In this document: piece by piece, positions 24,193 to 35,939 of the stretch
Position numbering within the stretch: the stretch's first letter is position 1
How the letters are laid out: every line of letters begins with the position of its first letter
The notes under the pieces: generated by a model
Databases searched by the model: none
What the model saw: the letters and a program-made list of their open reading frames with translations, nothing else
Told to the model about the DNA's origin: nothing
Program-made: the position numbers and the translations under genes
From: Adiantum capillus-veneris
Taxonomy: Eukaryota; Streptophyta; Polypodiopsida; Polypodiales; Pteridaceae
Length of the DNA: 64,000 nt
Assembly (NCBI GenBank): GCA_014529385.2
Contig: CM043970.1
Coordinates: forward strand, 48,201,779-48,265,778
Direction of reading: 5' to 3'

Positions 24193-24907
24193 CCAGCATA
24201 CCACTCCTTATGACCCACAGTGTAATGGCTTAAATGAAAGATTCAATGGTGAGTTGGTACAAATTCTTTCGAAAGTGACACAGCACCAAGGAAAGAACTG
24301 GGATTTGGAATTGCCTAGTGCATTATGGCCTTTAGCGTACTTCGGTGAAGACAGGTACATGGTTTAATTTATTTCATTTGGTATATGGAAAGGAAGCACT
24401 ATTGCCTGTGGAAGTAGAGTGCCTGCAGTAAAGATGCTAGAGAAGCTTCTTGGGCCGCCAAGTGATGCATTCAAAGAGAGGCTCTTATAGTTACAAGAGG
24501 TTCAACTGGATAGAATGAGTGCATTGGAACATTATGGGCAGATGCAAGATAAGGCTTTAGCAAAGATAAATGAAAAGGTAAAAAGTAAGGGTATCAAGAA
24601 GCATGACTTGGTTTTGCGCTACAACAATAAGCTGGAAAACACCTTCCAAAAGAAGTTTGAAATTAAGTGGGAAGGCCCTTTCAAGGTAGTGGAGTGTTTT
24701 CCGAATGGTACATATCAACTGGCTAACCTGGATGGGATTCTACTTAAGTCAAGGGTGAATGGATTGCGTCTTAAATTGTATCATTCTAGACTGATGATGG
24801 TGAAGCAAGATGAGCTATCTGTAGCACAAGTAATGTATGTGAGGGATGAGGAGACCTATGACGCGGCGAGCCTCATATCTCTTTTTGCTGCTACTGATCA
24901 TGAATGA
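24193..24907 (+). pseudogene. G1 integrase C-terminal part beyond the CACTA1 insertion
   Basis: This continues the integrase from the other side of CACTA1: the catalytic glutamate region (QCNGLNERFNGELVQ), then a broken stretch with a stop in RT-like spacer codons near 24365-24490, then an open 130-residue tail (24515-24907) with the chromodomain-like GPF motif (IKWEGPFKVVECFPNGTYQL). It ends with TGA, and the polypurine tract AGGGATGGGCAAATTA lies at 24919-24934. Confidence 0.88.
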
Positions 24908-24934
24908 TCTAGCAGGCTAGGGATGGGCAAATTA

Positions 24935-25992
24935 TGTTAGGATTTTTTTGGAAGAAGCGATTGCACATATGTACATACACATGCATGGTGCATAAAATCA
25001 AGAATTGCCCATTCTTCATAGCTAGGTGGTTACATGGGGCCCACATGTGTACAAGTAGGGCAGGGTGTACATAGTGCATCGATTTTCATTATCACGAGTA
25101 TCAATGTGTTTCTCTATAATAAGAGAAGTTTGCGGAACGTAAAACTTCTCAAGGAAGCTATTGGCGGGCCGACGACATGAGGTAAGCAGGTGCGTCAAAT
25201 GGCATCTAGTGGCGTGAGCAGGTCGAATGGGGTCAATACTTGCACGTGGATAAGTACGGACACAACGTGGGTGTTTTTTTGTGATAATTATGCAAAAAGG
25301 TCATCATAAGAACTGTATCTGGGGGCCACTTCACGTGGTTGTGGGATGCATTATTGGAAAAAGTTGAGTGCCAGGTGTGCGGATGAATGCAGCAGGGTGA
25401 CAACTACGCACTGCAAGGCCATTTTTTTGTCTGTTCGTGGTCCGTTTGAGGTCAACTAAAAAACCAAAGGTGCTCAAGTAATAAAACTAAGTGTGGGAAT
25501 TGAAAAACCTAAGAGAAGACCAGAAAAAACATGGAGAGAAGAGGAGGAACAGTTGCAAGTGAGTTTTTGCTATTTTTGGAGCCTGTTTTGGCCATAAACT
25601 GCTCATCTGAGGTCGGATTTGAGCACTTTGACATTGTAGACTGGGATTTTGGGCCGTTCGGGACGCGATGGCACTTTCTATTTTGCCAAATTCCTCACTG
25701 TTTTTTTGTTGTTTTGGCTGTGTAAGTTTCTCCTATGAGCGAAGCTTCTACTCCAATTTGTGATTGTATCTGGCATATTTTACCCATATTGTGTGAGCTA
25801 TTTGCCCCATTGGTGTTGGCCCAAGCTCAATTGTATCTAATCATCTTCTCCTCTTTTGAGCTGAGGTTTTTGGGTGTGTGTGTGCATCTCTCTCTCTGTG
25901 TGGAGTGGGCAAATGGATAGTTTCTCTCCTGTCACTCCATTTGTGTGTTCATTGTCTCGGCCAGGTGGGTTGCGTAAGCCGAGTGGTGCCCC

Positions 25993-26033
<41 letters not shown>

Positions 26034-26091
26034 CATCCCAAGAGTGTGTGTTGGGTCATTATAGAGGTGTTGTGTGTGTTTCACGCTCACA
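24935..26091 (+). repeat. 3' LTR of the older G1 copy (about 1.16 kb)
   Basis: It starts TGTTAGGATTTTT immediately after the polypurine tract and ends CACGCTCACA. It aligns throughout with the reverse complement of the LTR at 56045-57173. It contains a (GT)n run near 26000-26030 and an open frame of about 64 codons also present in the other copy. Confidence 0.88.
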
Positions 26092-26196
26092 AATGTGCGT
26101 GACCATAACGTATCATGTGCATAAATCAACGTGTAAAACATGATGAAACAATCATGAGGCAATCTCGTATGTACTTGGTTAATCCATACATCCACT

Positions 26197-26386
26197 TGTT
26201 GGGGTATAAAGCCCAATGTGGTCGCCCAAGTAAGTGGGTGGGCCGCCAGGTATGTACACATATTCTTTTGTTAAAACCTAATAAGAACTCACTATGCTCT
26301 ACACATTACAGTAGAGAGAGTTCACCATATTGTCGTGCTCCTCTTCTCGCACTCTCTTGCATCACACTTTCGCTCGTACTCCTTCA
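26197..26386 (+). repeat. 5' LTR of Copia3
   Basis: Begins TGTTGGGGTATAAAG and ends ACTCCTTCA. It is followed after two bases by the primer-binding site. Confidence 0.94.
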
Positions 26387-26388
26387 AC

Positions 26389-26400
26389 TGGTATCAGATC
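26389..26400 (+). promoter_or_regulatory. Primer-binding site, initiator-Met tRNA type
   Basis: TGGTATCAGATC matches the plant copia consensus complementary to the 3' end of initiator tRNA-Met in 10 of 12 positions, placed two bases after the LTR. Confidence 0.85.
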
Positions 26401-26998
26401 TCAGATCGAGGCTCGGGGCAGCACTGCAGGAGGCTAGAGTCACCAGCTCAGATTGGAGTGAAATTCGACAGGCGAAGACATGGCCCCAAATCTCGTTGTC
26501 AGAATTTCATTTTGAGGTCATCTCGGCCACTGTTCGGCTTCGACAAAGGTCTGCGCAGGCCATTTTCGACTACGTGGTCTCGACGGGTGCAGATCCGACT
26601 CTGCAAATTTGGGATTTTCGGCCTACGACTGCAGGTGCTGAGGATATCGACACTCCCAGAGTGTTGATTTGTGGCTGTCTACACATCGAAGGACGGCTCA
26701 GTTCTTGGAGGCGTGTCACATACGACACGGGCGTATCTACACACAGACTGTAGGCGACATCCACTAGTTCATCAGGTAGCTTGTGTTTGATGCTTGATAT
26801 TCCAGATTTCATCCTGACATTGTAGGTACTTCCACATGGGATGTATTGTCAGAGATGATGTATGTTTGTTGAGGGTTTGCTGGTTGTGAGTCACGCAGCA
26901 AACAACCGCCGCAGCGGTTACAGCATATAGTGGGAAATTTGTGGATGTATGACTTTGTGGGAAGTCTATGTACTGTCAGATTTACTGCAGCCTTTGTT

Positions 26999-27074
26999 GA
27001 GGGTCGAGTGAGGTTTTATTGAGCTGGGGGATTCTCTAATGTTGAGATCCTTTCGGTGATACAGGTCTTGGAGC
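26999..27074 (+). promoter_or_regulatory. Leader block A shared with the G1 gypsy leader
   Basis: This untranslated stretch between primer site and gag matches the minus strand of 63126-63207 with few differences. The run from TTTTATTGAGCTGGGGGATT through CGGTGATACAGGT has about two mismatches in some 50 nt. A second shared block lies at 27406-27431. Role unknown; leaders of retroelements commonly hold packaging and dimerisation signals. Confidence 0.8.
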
Positions 27075-27457
27075 GATCCCTCGAGCACCCTTAGATAGGT
27101 AGCTAGGATGTATTGACTGTGAGTTAGACAATTGGGATTGCATCTTTGCTTTACTGCCGTTGAGGCATTGTCACAGTCTATGCTTACAGGACAGTGACAG
27201 GACAGTGAGAGACAGTACAGGTGCAGGACAGGTTTACCCGCAGCTTACAGTGTCAGAGAGACAATGTTTTTTGAACTGTTTTTTGGTCTGTTTTTAGTAC
27301 ACCAGAGCCATTTTACAAAGGAGACTCTGCCAAAATTTCTGCAGAATCTGAAGCTTTCTTGGTTCATTTGACAGGTTGATATTGGTTCAGAGGTCAGTTT
27401 ACAGAGGAAACTCTGCCGAATTTTTCCCAAGAAAGTAAACTACTGTGAAGCATAGCT

Positions 27458-30400
27458 ATGGCTGGATCACAGGACACTGCTCTTTACAATATCAAGAAGG
27501 TGGATGGAACCAATTTTCCATTGTGGAAGAAGCATATTTGGCACGTGTTGGTACAAAAGAAGCAGATAAAACCTATAAAGCTCAAGGGGATAAAACCAGA
27601 AGATATGGACGAAGATGAATGGAGCGAAATGGATGAATTGGCACTTTCTACCATTATGCTGACTTTGGCAGAAAGCGTTTACTTCAATGTAGCAGACGAG
27701 ATGTCGGCTTATCAAGCATGGTTAAAGCTGAGTGATCTTTATGAGAAGCAGAGTGCAGCTTCACAGGTATACTGGCTTAAGAAGCTTGTTGACTTGAAGA
27801 TGAAAGAAGGAACACCTATGTCCAATCATCTGAATGAATTCAACACAATCTATAGTCAGTTGTCAGCTCAAGGTGTCAAGTTTGATGAACCTGTTAGAGC
27901 TATGTTCCTGTTGATCACATTGCCGGAAAGTTGGGACACTTTTCGCACAGCTTTGAGTAATTCTACACCTCTAGATGGTTTGAACATAGCAGGTGTAGAA
28001 GGAAGTCTGCTTACTGAAGAAACCAATAGAAAGACAATGGACAAAGGCAAAGGAACAGCCTTAGTTGTCAGGGGAAGGACCAAAGAAAAGTACAAAGGTG
28101 GAAAGAGGAATGAGTCTCGTAGCAAGTCCCGCAGTGCTAAAGGCAAGAGTGACATAGAATGCTACCATTGTGGCAAGAAGGGTCACATGAAAAGAGACTG
28201 CAGAGAATGGAAAGCAGAAAAAGACAAAGAGAAAGCTGAAGACCATGGTGAGAAGAACAAGTCCTTAGTGAAGATTCAAGAAATAAATGTGACAAACATT
28301 GTTGCAGAGGATGACAGTCTAGTGTCAGGAGACATCTACTTCTTGAAGAATACAATGGACTCAGCTCTTCTTACAGCATCTGATGGAAATGCACCGAGTG
28401 ACTGGATTATAGACTCAGGGGCATCACTTCATGTGTCTCCAAACAAGGAGTGGTTTACCTCTTATGTGACCACTAAAGATCATGTTCGGCTAGGCAATGG
28501 GCAGACATGTGAGATCTTAGGTGTTGGAGATGTACAATTGAAGTTTCAGAATGGCTCTTCTTTCACGCTGAAGAATGTGAGACATGTTCCCGCAATTACA
28601 AAGAGCTTGATCAACACAGGTTTACTTGATGATGCTGGCTACGTCACCACTTTTGGACAGAACATGTGGAAGATATCCAAGGGTTCTATGACAGTAGCAC
28701 ATGGAGTAAAGTCTGGAGGACTTTACATGATTTATGTATCAAATGTCTCTAAAAATGTAATCAATGTAACCGAGCAGCCGAACGTTTCTTTGTGGCATAG
28801 CCGGTTAGGACATATGTCCAAGAAGGGAATGGAAATCTTGTCTCGTTCTGGTTATTTGCCTGGCTTTTCATTTAATGATTTTGAATTCTGTGAACATTGT
28901 CTGTATGGTAAGCAAACACAACAGCCACATAAGCATAGAAGCAGTAGAAGAGATACACAGTTGGCACTTGTTCATAGTGATTTGTGTGGACCTATGCCTA
29001 ACCTATCTCTAGGGGGAGCTTCTTACTTTATGACATTTATAGATGATTACTCGAGGAAAGTATGGGTTTACTTTCTCAAGCACAAGGATGAAGCGTTTAG
29101 TGTTTTTCAAAACGTTTGTGACACTTGTGGAGAATCAGAGTGGCAAGAAGCTTAAATGCTTACGCACTGACAATGGTGGAGAGTATGTTTCAAAGGCCTT
29201 TCAGGACTTTTGTGAGTCAAAAGGTATAAAACGTGAACTTACTGCTCCTTACAATCCTCCTCAAAATGGTGTTGCTGAGAGGATGAATAGGACCATACAA
29301 GAGAAGGTCAGAAGTATGTTGTCTAATGCACAGCTGCCAAATGGGTTTTGGGCTGAAGCTGTATCAACAGCTGTTCATCTTGTACATAGATCTCCTAGCA
29401 AGGTTTTGCAGAAGGATTCAGTGCCAGAGATGGTATGGTTAGGCAAAATGCCCTCATACAAGCATCTCAGAGTCTTTGGCTGTGAGGCATATACTCACGT
29501 TCCAAAGGAATTTAGGAACAAACTTGAGCCAAAGAGTAGAAAGTGCATCTTTCTAGGCTATGGTAATTCTGGTGAGATGGGGTACAGACTTCGGGATCCC
29601 GAATCCAGAAAGGTTGTCCGCAACAATGATGTTCACTTTAATGAATCCAAATATCATTCTAAACTAGAGAGGGTTGAGGAGATTAGAAGAGTTGTCTTCC
29701 AAGAAGATGGACCTGCACGTGCAGGACAAAATGTCAGGGCTCAAGAGGAGCAAGGACAGGATAGAGTTGAACCACAGGTTGTGGCTGAGCCTGAGCCACC
29801 TATTGTGCATAGATCTAGACGTGTCATGTGACCTCCTGATAGGTTTGTTCCATCTATGAACTATGTCATGTTGACTGATTGCAATGAGCCTTCATGTTAC
29901 AAGGAAGCAGTGCAAATGAAGGACTCCGGGAATTGGCAATTGGCCATGCAGTCAGAGATGACAGCTCTGCATAAAAACAAGACATGGCAGCTAGTTAAAT
30001 TACCACAAGGCAAAAAGGCTCTACCTTGTAAATGGGTTTACAGGTATAAGATCACCGCTCATGATAGTCAGCCAAAGTACAAAGCAAGGCTTGTTGCCAA
30101 GGGCTTTAATCAAGAACAAGGCATTGATTTTGATGAAGTCGTCTCTCCGGTGGTCAAGATGACTACATTGAGATGCTTTCTTGCATTGGTTGCCATATTA
30201 GATTTGGTGTTGCACCAAATGGATGTCAAGACATCGTTCTTGCATGGTGATTTAGATGTGGAAATTTACATGCAGCAGCCAGAAGGGTTTGTTGAGAAAG
30301 GCAAGGAAGATTGGGTATGCCAATTGTTAAAGAGTCTTTATGGCTTAAAACAATCACCGAGGGCATGGTACCATAAATTCCACAAGTTTATGCTTTCTCA

Positions 30401-31439
30401 AGGCTACAAACGTAGTGAGTTCGATCACTATCTATATACAAAGAAGGCTAAGGATGGTAGTTGGTTGATCCTTATTTTGTATGTGGATGACATGTTGATT
30501 GCTGGCAAGCACTTGGAAGAACTTTCAGCTTTGAAGTCAAAGATGGCAAAATCGTTTGACATGAAAGACATGGGTGAGGCAAGTCATATACTTGGTATGC
30601 ACATTGAGAGAGACAGATCAAAGAAGTTGATTTGGTTATCTCAAACACAGTATATTGACAAGGTTTTGCAACGTTTCAATATGGATAAGGGAAAGGCATT
30701 GAGTGTTCCATTGCCACCATATGTGAAACTTAGCAAACAAGATTGTCCTGTGTCTGAGGAAGAACAGGCTGAAATGGATAAGATTCCATATGCATCTGCA
30801 GTGGGTAGTTTGATGTATGCAATGATTGCTACTCGCCCAGACATTGCATTTGCAGTGGGAGTAGTAAGTCAATACATGTCAAACCCAGGCAAGAAACATT
30901 GGGAGGCAGTGAAAGGAATATTGAGATACCTGAAAGCTACAAAGAGTATGCGTATATGCTTTGGGAGTCAGGAGCTAAGTGTAAAGGGTTTTACAGACTC
31001 AGATTATGCAGGTGACTTAGACAACCGAAGGTCTACGTCAGGGTATGTCTTTACATTGGCTGGTGGAGCAGTATCATGGCGTTCTAGATTACAAGATTGT
31101 GTTACTCAGTCTACTACAGAGGCTGAATATGTTGCAGCATTAGAGGCATGCAAAGAATCAATTTGGCTTAATCGACTAGTAACAGATTTGGGAATCAAAG
31201 AAGAGATGCCTGTGTTATATTGTGATAGTCAAAGTGCTATACAATTGGCTCGCAATCCAGTTTATCACTCAAAGACAAAGCATGTGGATGTGAAGTATCA
31301 TTTCATCAGGGAAATGCTCGAGGATAAGCAACTTCAGCTTGTCAAAGTTCACACCACAGAAAATCCTGCTGATCTACTTACAAAAGGACTTCCCTCAGAG
31401 AGCTTTGCGCATTTTCGTAAGCAGTTACGTGTAGGGTAG
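27458..31439 (+). pseudogene. Copia3 gag-pol polyprotein, one frameshift and one stop
   Basis: Gag-type domain from the ATG (FPLWKKHIWHVLVQKKQ), zinc knuckle CYHCGKKGHMKRDC near residue 235, aspartic protease WIIDSGASLHV near residue 315, pre-integrase LWHSRLGHMSKKG, integrase (HSDLCGPM, FIDDYSRKVWVY), then after the shift RTDNGGEY and NGVAERMNR, reverse transcriptase (ILYVDDMLIAG) and RNase H (TEAEYVAAL, CDSQSAIQLARNP). The frame changes at a run of five T at 29103-29107, where one T too many is the simplest reading. A TGA at 29829-29831 stands where Arg CGA is likely. Apart from these two lesions the reading is open over about 4 kb. Tnt1/Tork-like by overall pattern. Confidence 0.95.
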
Positions 31440-31528
31440 TACATCACTTCTCTACATCTCTTGTATATTAGCTTGTATAGTAGCTTCTCTCACACTTAAA
31501 GTACCACATTGGACTTTAAGTGGGAGGT

Positions 31529-31720
31529 TGTTGGGGTATAAAGCCCAATGTGGTCGCCCAGGTAAGTGGGCGGGCCGCCAGGTATGTACACATATTCTTT
31601 TGTTAAAACCTAATAAGAACTCACTATGCTCTACACATTACAGTAGAGCGAGTTCACCATATCGTCGTGCTCTTCTTCTCGCACTTTCTCTCGTGTCGCA
31701 CTTCCACTCGTACTCCTTCA
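31529..31720 (+). repeat. 3' LTR of Copia3
   Basis: Starts TGTTGGGG directly after the polypurine tract and ends TACTCCTTCA. The differences from the 5' LTR cluster in the last 45 bp. Confidence 0.94.
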
Positions 31721-31911
31721 CCACTCATATGCGAAAAAACAATCACCGAGAGGGTGACTACATAGAAAAAAGACATAGAGAGAGAGAGAGATGATGACTA
31801 TGGAGTTTATGGTTTAGCACCATGCTTTAGAATCGGTTAGGGGTTGTCGAAAGGCTTCTTGCTTTGCTGCAAGAGAGTGGTGATGAGAGCTACATAGAGG
31901 TACCTGCCATG

Positions 31912-32145
31912 AAAACTTCTGGAGAGCGCGTACACTGTGAAACGAGAGAGAAGATAATAAGCAAATAGAGCAAGAGTATCCTTCTTCTTCTTCTGCACGA
32001 GAGAGAAGAGTTTATGGAGATGGTGATGAAGAGCTGCACCACTCCGTATAATAGATAAGTAATTCTGACGTCAAGGCAAGAGAGCTTCCGCGTTTGAGAG
32101 TGTATCTATCTCCCTCAAAGTGAAAGAAGAGAGGTCTTTATATAG
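31912..32145 (-). promoter_or_regulatory. Possible minus-strand promoter or LTR leader
   Basis: On the minus strand a CCTATATAAAGACC TATA-like box (about 32132-32145) is followed by a pyrimidine-rich stretch and an ATGGCAG at about 31918. No coding continuation could be supported, so it may be an old LTR or a gene start. The stretch 32145-32760 shows no gene. Confidence 0.22.
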
Positions 32146-32761
32146 GCTCCCAAGGCCAAAAGCACTAGCTAAGAATAGAATGAGCAAGGAGAGACAAGTT
32201 CACGCACGTTCGTAGCTTTTCAACAAAAAAATAATAATTCTGAGGACACGGATTTTGACGCACGATGTAGAGACTCTAAGAAGAAGCTTGGCTTCCAAGA
32301 AAAGAGTTCTAAACTAAACTCCTCCTCTCTTTTTTAAAAAGACTCTTTTTTTCCTAAAAGCAAGCCTTTGCTTTTTGGTGGTCAACTCTCCACTTACCAT
32401 TCAATTTTTACATTAATTTTGGCCATCCAAACAATATCTAACCAACTAATAAAAACCGTAGCCAAACTATGCCACGCCTTAACATATATCCCGACATAAT
32501 TTTGACTTTCCAATGCTGTCAATCAAAATTCGACGAAATAGATATTGAAAGTTATTTTTCTTATTTTTAGAAGAGACCCAAAAATGGGGATCTTACAGAT
32601 ATGCAATAAGCATGTGCACAAGCATGGAGAGTTTCATAAAAAACGTGTGAAAATTTTGCAACACGACTCTTATGGAATGGGAATAACCTTTTGCAACATA
32701 GCACCTTCGTCGAAGAAAATATTTAAAGCGCTATTCTCATAGAATCCTCCAATTAGGGAGA

Positions 32762-33010
32762 TTGAGGGAAGAAGATGAGGGTTTGGGGACTGAAGATGAC
32801 ATGGAGGAGATGTTGGATGCCTTCTTCAAAAAGCATGAAGAGTATCCTGAAGAAACATACCTAGGTGGTTCTGAACCTTCTCTTGAAGATACAATGAGGA
32901 ACTTGCCATGTCAATCAATCTTTGGAGGTGCCAAAATGTCAATGCTTTATGTTTGTCTCTCATTTTTGAATCTACGGTCTGTGTATGGGTGGTCAGATGC
33001 TTTGCATAGT
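32762..33010 (+). pseudogene. TNP2 transposase N-terminal fragment
   Basis: An acidic stretch leads into GGAKMSMLYVCLSFLNLR and YGWSDA, the same block that opens TNP2 in CACTA1 (YEGCSYSILRASLEILNIQ, then FGWSNA). Only this exon-sized piece is present here. The plus-strand TNP2 middle and C-terminal relic at 54.1-55.0 kb could be the rest of the same gene, displaced by CACTA2. Confidence 0.6.
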
Positions 33011-33842
33011 CAAGACATGTCTTGCACCTTTAAAAAACTATTTATATAACGTGCATTCAAAGCGTATTAAAAAACCCTTTTACTTACATGCTTAAGGTAA
33101 TTAAATGACCCCTTTTTCTTCAAAAACTTATGGGTTTTTCTCTAAAATCAATTAAAAACCCCTTCAATTAATATAGTCCCGTTAAAATTTTAAAATTTGG
33201 AAATAAAAAAACCCATTCATTTGAACTCATTTGGTAACTTACATGTCTAAGAGGCAAACCCCCGAGGGACATGCATCCAGTTTTGACATTGTCAAACGCA
33301 TTTTTGACACCCCGTTTTTTATAAATTTGTACATATGGACATGACACCCGATGTCAAAAGTGTGTGGGATTTCTTTTTGTGTGATTTTTAGCTTGCTTTA
33401 GCAAGCACATGTACATGCACTGCAAGTCGCTAGTCTAGTGGCAGCTGTCGGGTTACTTTAAGTGCCCATGAGTGAGTTTTTTAAAGGGAGACTTGTACAT
33501 AACTTAAATACATGTACAAAGTGAAAAATTTTCAGCAAAATGTGAGCTTTTCGTTGGTTTTTTTTTGTTAGGACTCCTTCATGCTCTCTCTGTTCTCTTT
33601 TTTGCCCTCGACTAGCTCTCTCTAGACCTAGTCTTCCTATTACAGCATCGTGTTCTCGTTGATGTTGCACATAGTTGTGCATGGGTTCAATTTGAAGGAT
33701 TTCAGCACTTTTGTTACAAAGTTTGCAAAGATTTTTTGAAGCTTTAATTCGTGTCTTTTGGAGTTGGGGTTTTGGAGTTATGGTATGTTCTCTATAGCCT
33801 ACAATGTATTGCAGCTTTGGGGCAAAACTATGTAGGTTAAAT

Positions 33843-34100
33843 CACTACAAGAGGTTACGTGCACTTTTGAAGGTTGTAGCGAAGAACATACATGGGGTTA
33901 TTTCTCCCCCCAGTGTCGCTACTAAAAGTGTCGCTGAAAACATCGCAAAGAGAGCGTCGCTATAAGCACGACTATATGCGTCGCTATAGTGGGACGCATA
34001 TAGTTGCGCTTGTAGCGATGCATACGGTTTCCAATTTAGCGACGCTCATAGAGACGCTGCAAAACCTAAAATAGAGACGTCTATAGCGACACCCAAGAAT
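33843..34100 (+). repeat. CACTA2 left terminus and subterminal repeats
   Basis: After the 14-nt terminus come repeated GTGTCGCTA, GCGTCGCTATA, GTAGCGATG and TAGCGACGCT motifs in both orientations, a typical binding-site array for the TNPA protein. Confidence 0.72.
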
Positions 34101-34849
34101 AAAAAATTCTGGGTGGTAGGGCAATGAATGCCCTGCCAACCATCAACCATATTGAACATAAAGTTTCCAGAATAAAGATGCAAAACTGACAAAAGTATTT
34201 CGACAAAAGTGAATTGACAAAAGTAATACAATGACAAAACTATACACATCATAGGAAAAATCACTTGATTGTTAAGCTTTGAACAAAATGTAATAGTTAC
34301 AACACAATTGTCATTATTGAAAAAATATATTGTTGACCAATAGATACAAAAATGACGTACACATGTCATATCACTATACATGCTATGAGAAAAGGAAACT
34401 AGCGCCATCTTGCTATGGCTAGATTGACGTTGTCTAATCCGATGTCTCATCGCATCCAAGCGGCGTATCTGTTGGATTCTGCAGAAAAAAACAATAAGAC
34501 TTTCTGTAAGTATAAACATATAATTACAAAACAATCTATTTTTTAGCTTATCATTAAAATACAAAAAATGTAAGAGAGTAAAGTTAAATACTAACCAAGG
34601 TGTAGCGAGAACTGAGAATGTACATAAGGGCGTTTAAGCCCTTTCTGCTTGCATACTCGCACTTGTATATGGGGGTGGGTCACGTCCTCTCATCGACCAA
34701 TGTTCAAAACATAGAAAGAATACGTTATGTTAGAATTTAAACGTACAATTATCCATAAAACCAAACCTAAAGGGCAATACAAAAACACTTACAAAGTCGG
34801 CCTGAAATGATAGCCACCTGCCGCTCCCTCCCCAAGTGGTGCGAGCTCT

Positions 34850-35748
34850 CTGCCTCTACTCACGCTTTGGCTGTCACCTTTTGTTGCTTCCACTTGTCAG
34901 GATTCTCGTACACTGCTCGCTTTGCATTCTTCCAATCTTCTTTGGCCAGTCAATCTGGCATATTCCACCCATGCTTTATTGATTTTTGCACTTCATAACG
35001 ATTATGCTTGCAGTAGTTGCACATCCGCACCTTCATCAAGTCTTCATTGAAGCACTCATCCCGATTTGACATGGGAAACTCATCATGCAATATGTTGATG
35101 ACTCTGTCTTTTAATTCATTTGGCTTTTCACTCCAAAACACCTCAGAGCAAAGGCCACGCATGCACAAGATCACCTTCTTGCCCTCGTCATCCAAGATGA
35201 TTCTACCGCTGATGTCGGCCGAGTATAGCAAGCCCTCTCACCTGTGACACGTGAACTTGGGTGTCTTGGCAGGGGTCTCCAGTGGCATCTTGAGTGGAGT
35301 CTCGATGGGGGTACGAACAACATGTGTCTCCACTAGAGTCTAGGCCCCGAAGCAAGGAGTGTCGACTGGGATGACTCCCGAAAGAGTAGCAAGTGGTGTG
35401 TAGCTAGGAACGGTTGATAGTCACGCAAAACCTGGAGTAGAGGGGATGTCGTGGCTGGTGTGGGGGCGGGCAAAGAAGGGGAAGGTAAGGATCCTCGACG
35501 ACTCCGGTGTCAAAGCATCAGCAGTAGCCTCCACAGCAACCACCATCGCCACCACTAGAGCATCGATGCCTAGAAGAGTGTGTAGATTGTCTAGTCAACA
35601 TCAAACTCTTGCAGCGCATTGATCGCTTCGAAGCAGAGGGAGACGCTGAGGGAGTGTAGCGAAGCGATGGTGCTCTATAGCTATGGCGGTCCTCGTAGCA
35701 CCTCCTCTTCTCGGGGTCCAAGGAAGAAAGAAACTGATCATCATCCAT
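34850..35748 (-). pseudogene. TNPA-like gene relic of CACTA2
   Basis: ATG at 35748 follows an AATGCAG acceptor and starts MDDDQFLSSLDPEKRRCYED. A Pro/Ser-rich and poorly readable middle leads to VILCMRGLCSEVFW, ELKDRVINILHDEF and RMCNYCKHNRYEVQKSI, a pattern like plant Ptta/En/Spm transposase C-termini, and after a TGA at about 34949 the frame continues with LAKEDWKNAKRAVY. The layout resembles the CACTA1 TNPA-like gene (intron just before the ATG, proline-rich start). 34100-34850 holds no clear gene. Confidence 0.5.
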
Positions 35749-35939
35749 ACCTGCATTAAATACACGAACATTAAATCTTAATGGTGAATGGAGAAGAACA
35801 TCTAAACAAGTTATAATTTGATTAATCACAATTTAAATTTCACAAGTATAGCATAGAGACAAGAATGGACAAAACTCCACGTGAATACAATATATATTAT
35901 AAAAAGGAGAAAAATTTCTCAGATACAATGTCTATGGAT

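Larger units (their letters stand above)
10290..26091 (+). mobile_element. 5'-truncated Ty3/gypsy element, family G1, split by CACTA1
   Basis: Coding blocks at 10290-11767 and 24193-24907 align in order with the intact G1 pol at the right end of the window, and a 3' LTR follows. The element lacks gag, protease, most of the reverse transcriptase and the 5' LTR. The integrase is interrupted exactly by CACTA1, with a 3-bp duplication. The LTR is clearly more diverged than the two LTRs of the right-hand G1 copy are from each other, so this copy is older. Confidence 0.88.
26197..31720 (+). mobile_element. Near-complete Ty1/copia retrotransposon Copia3 (5.5 kb)
   Basis: Two LTRs of 190 and 192 bp, a primer site, gag-pol in copia order, a polypurine tract (AAGTGGGAGGT, 31518-31528) and a perfect 5-bp target duplication CCACT (26192-26196 and 31721-31725) define the full element. 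The LTRs differ at roughly ten positions, so the insertion is not recent. One frameshift and one stop disable the polyprotein. Confidence 0.96.

Noticed and set aside
34046-34564. 172-codon minus-strand frame inside CACTA2
   Set aside because: Low-complexity Phe/Tyr/Ile-rich translation of AT-rich sequence, and it overlaps the subterminal repeats.
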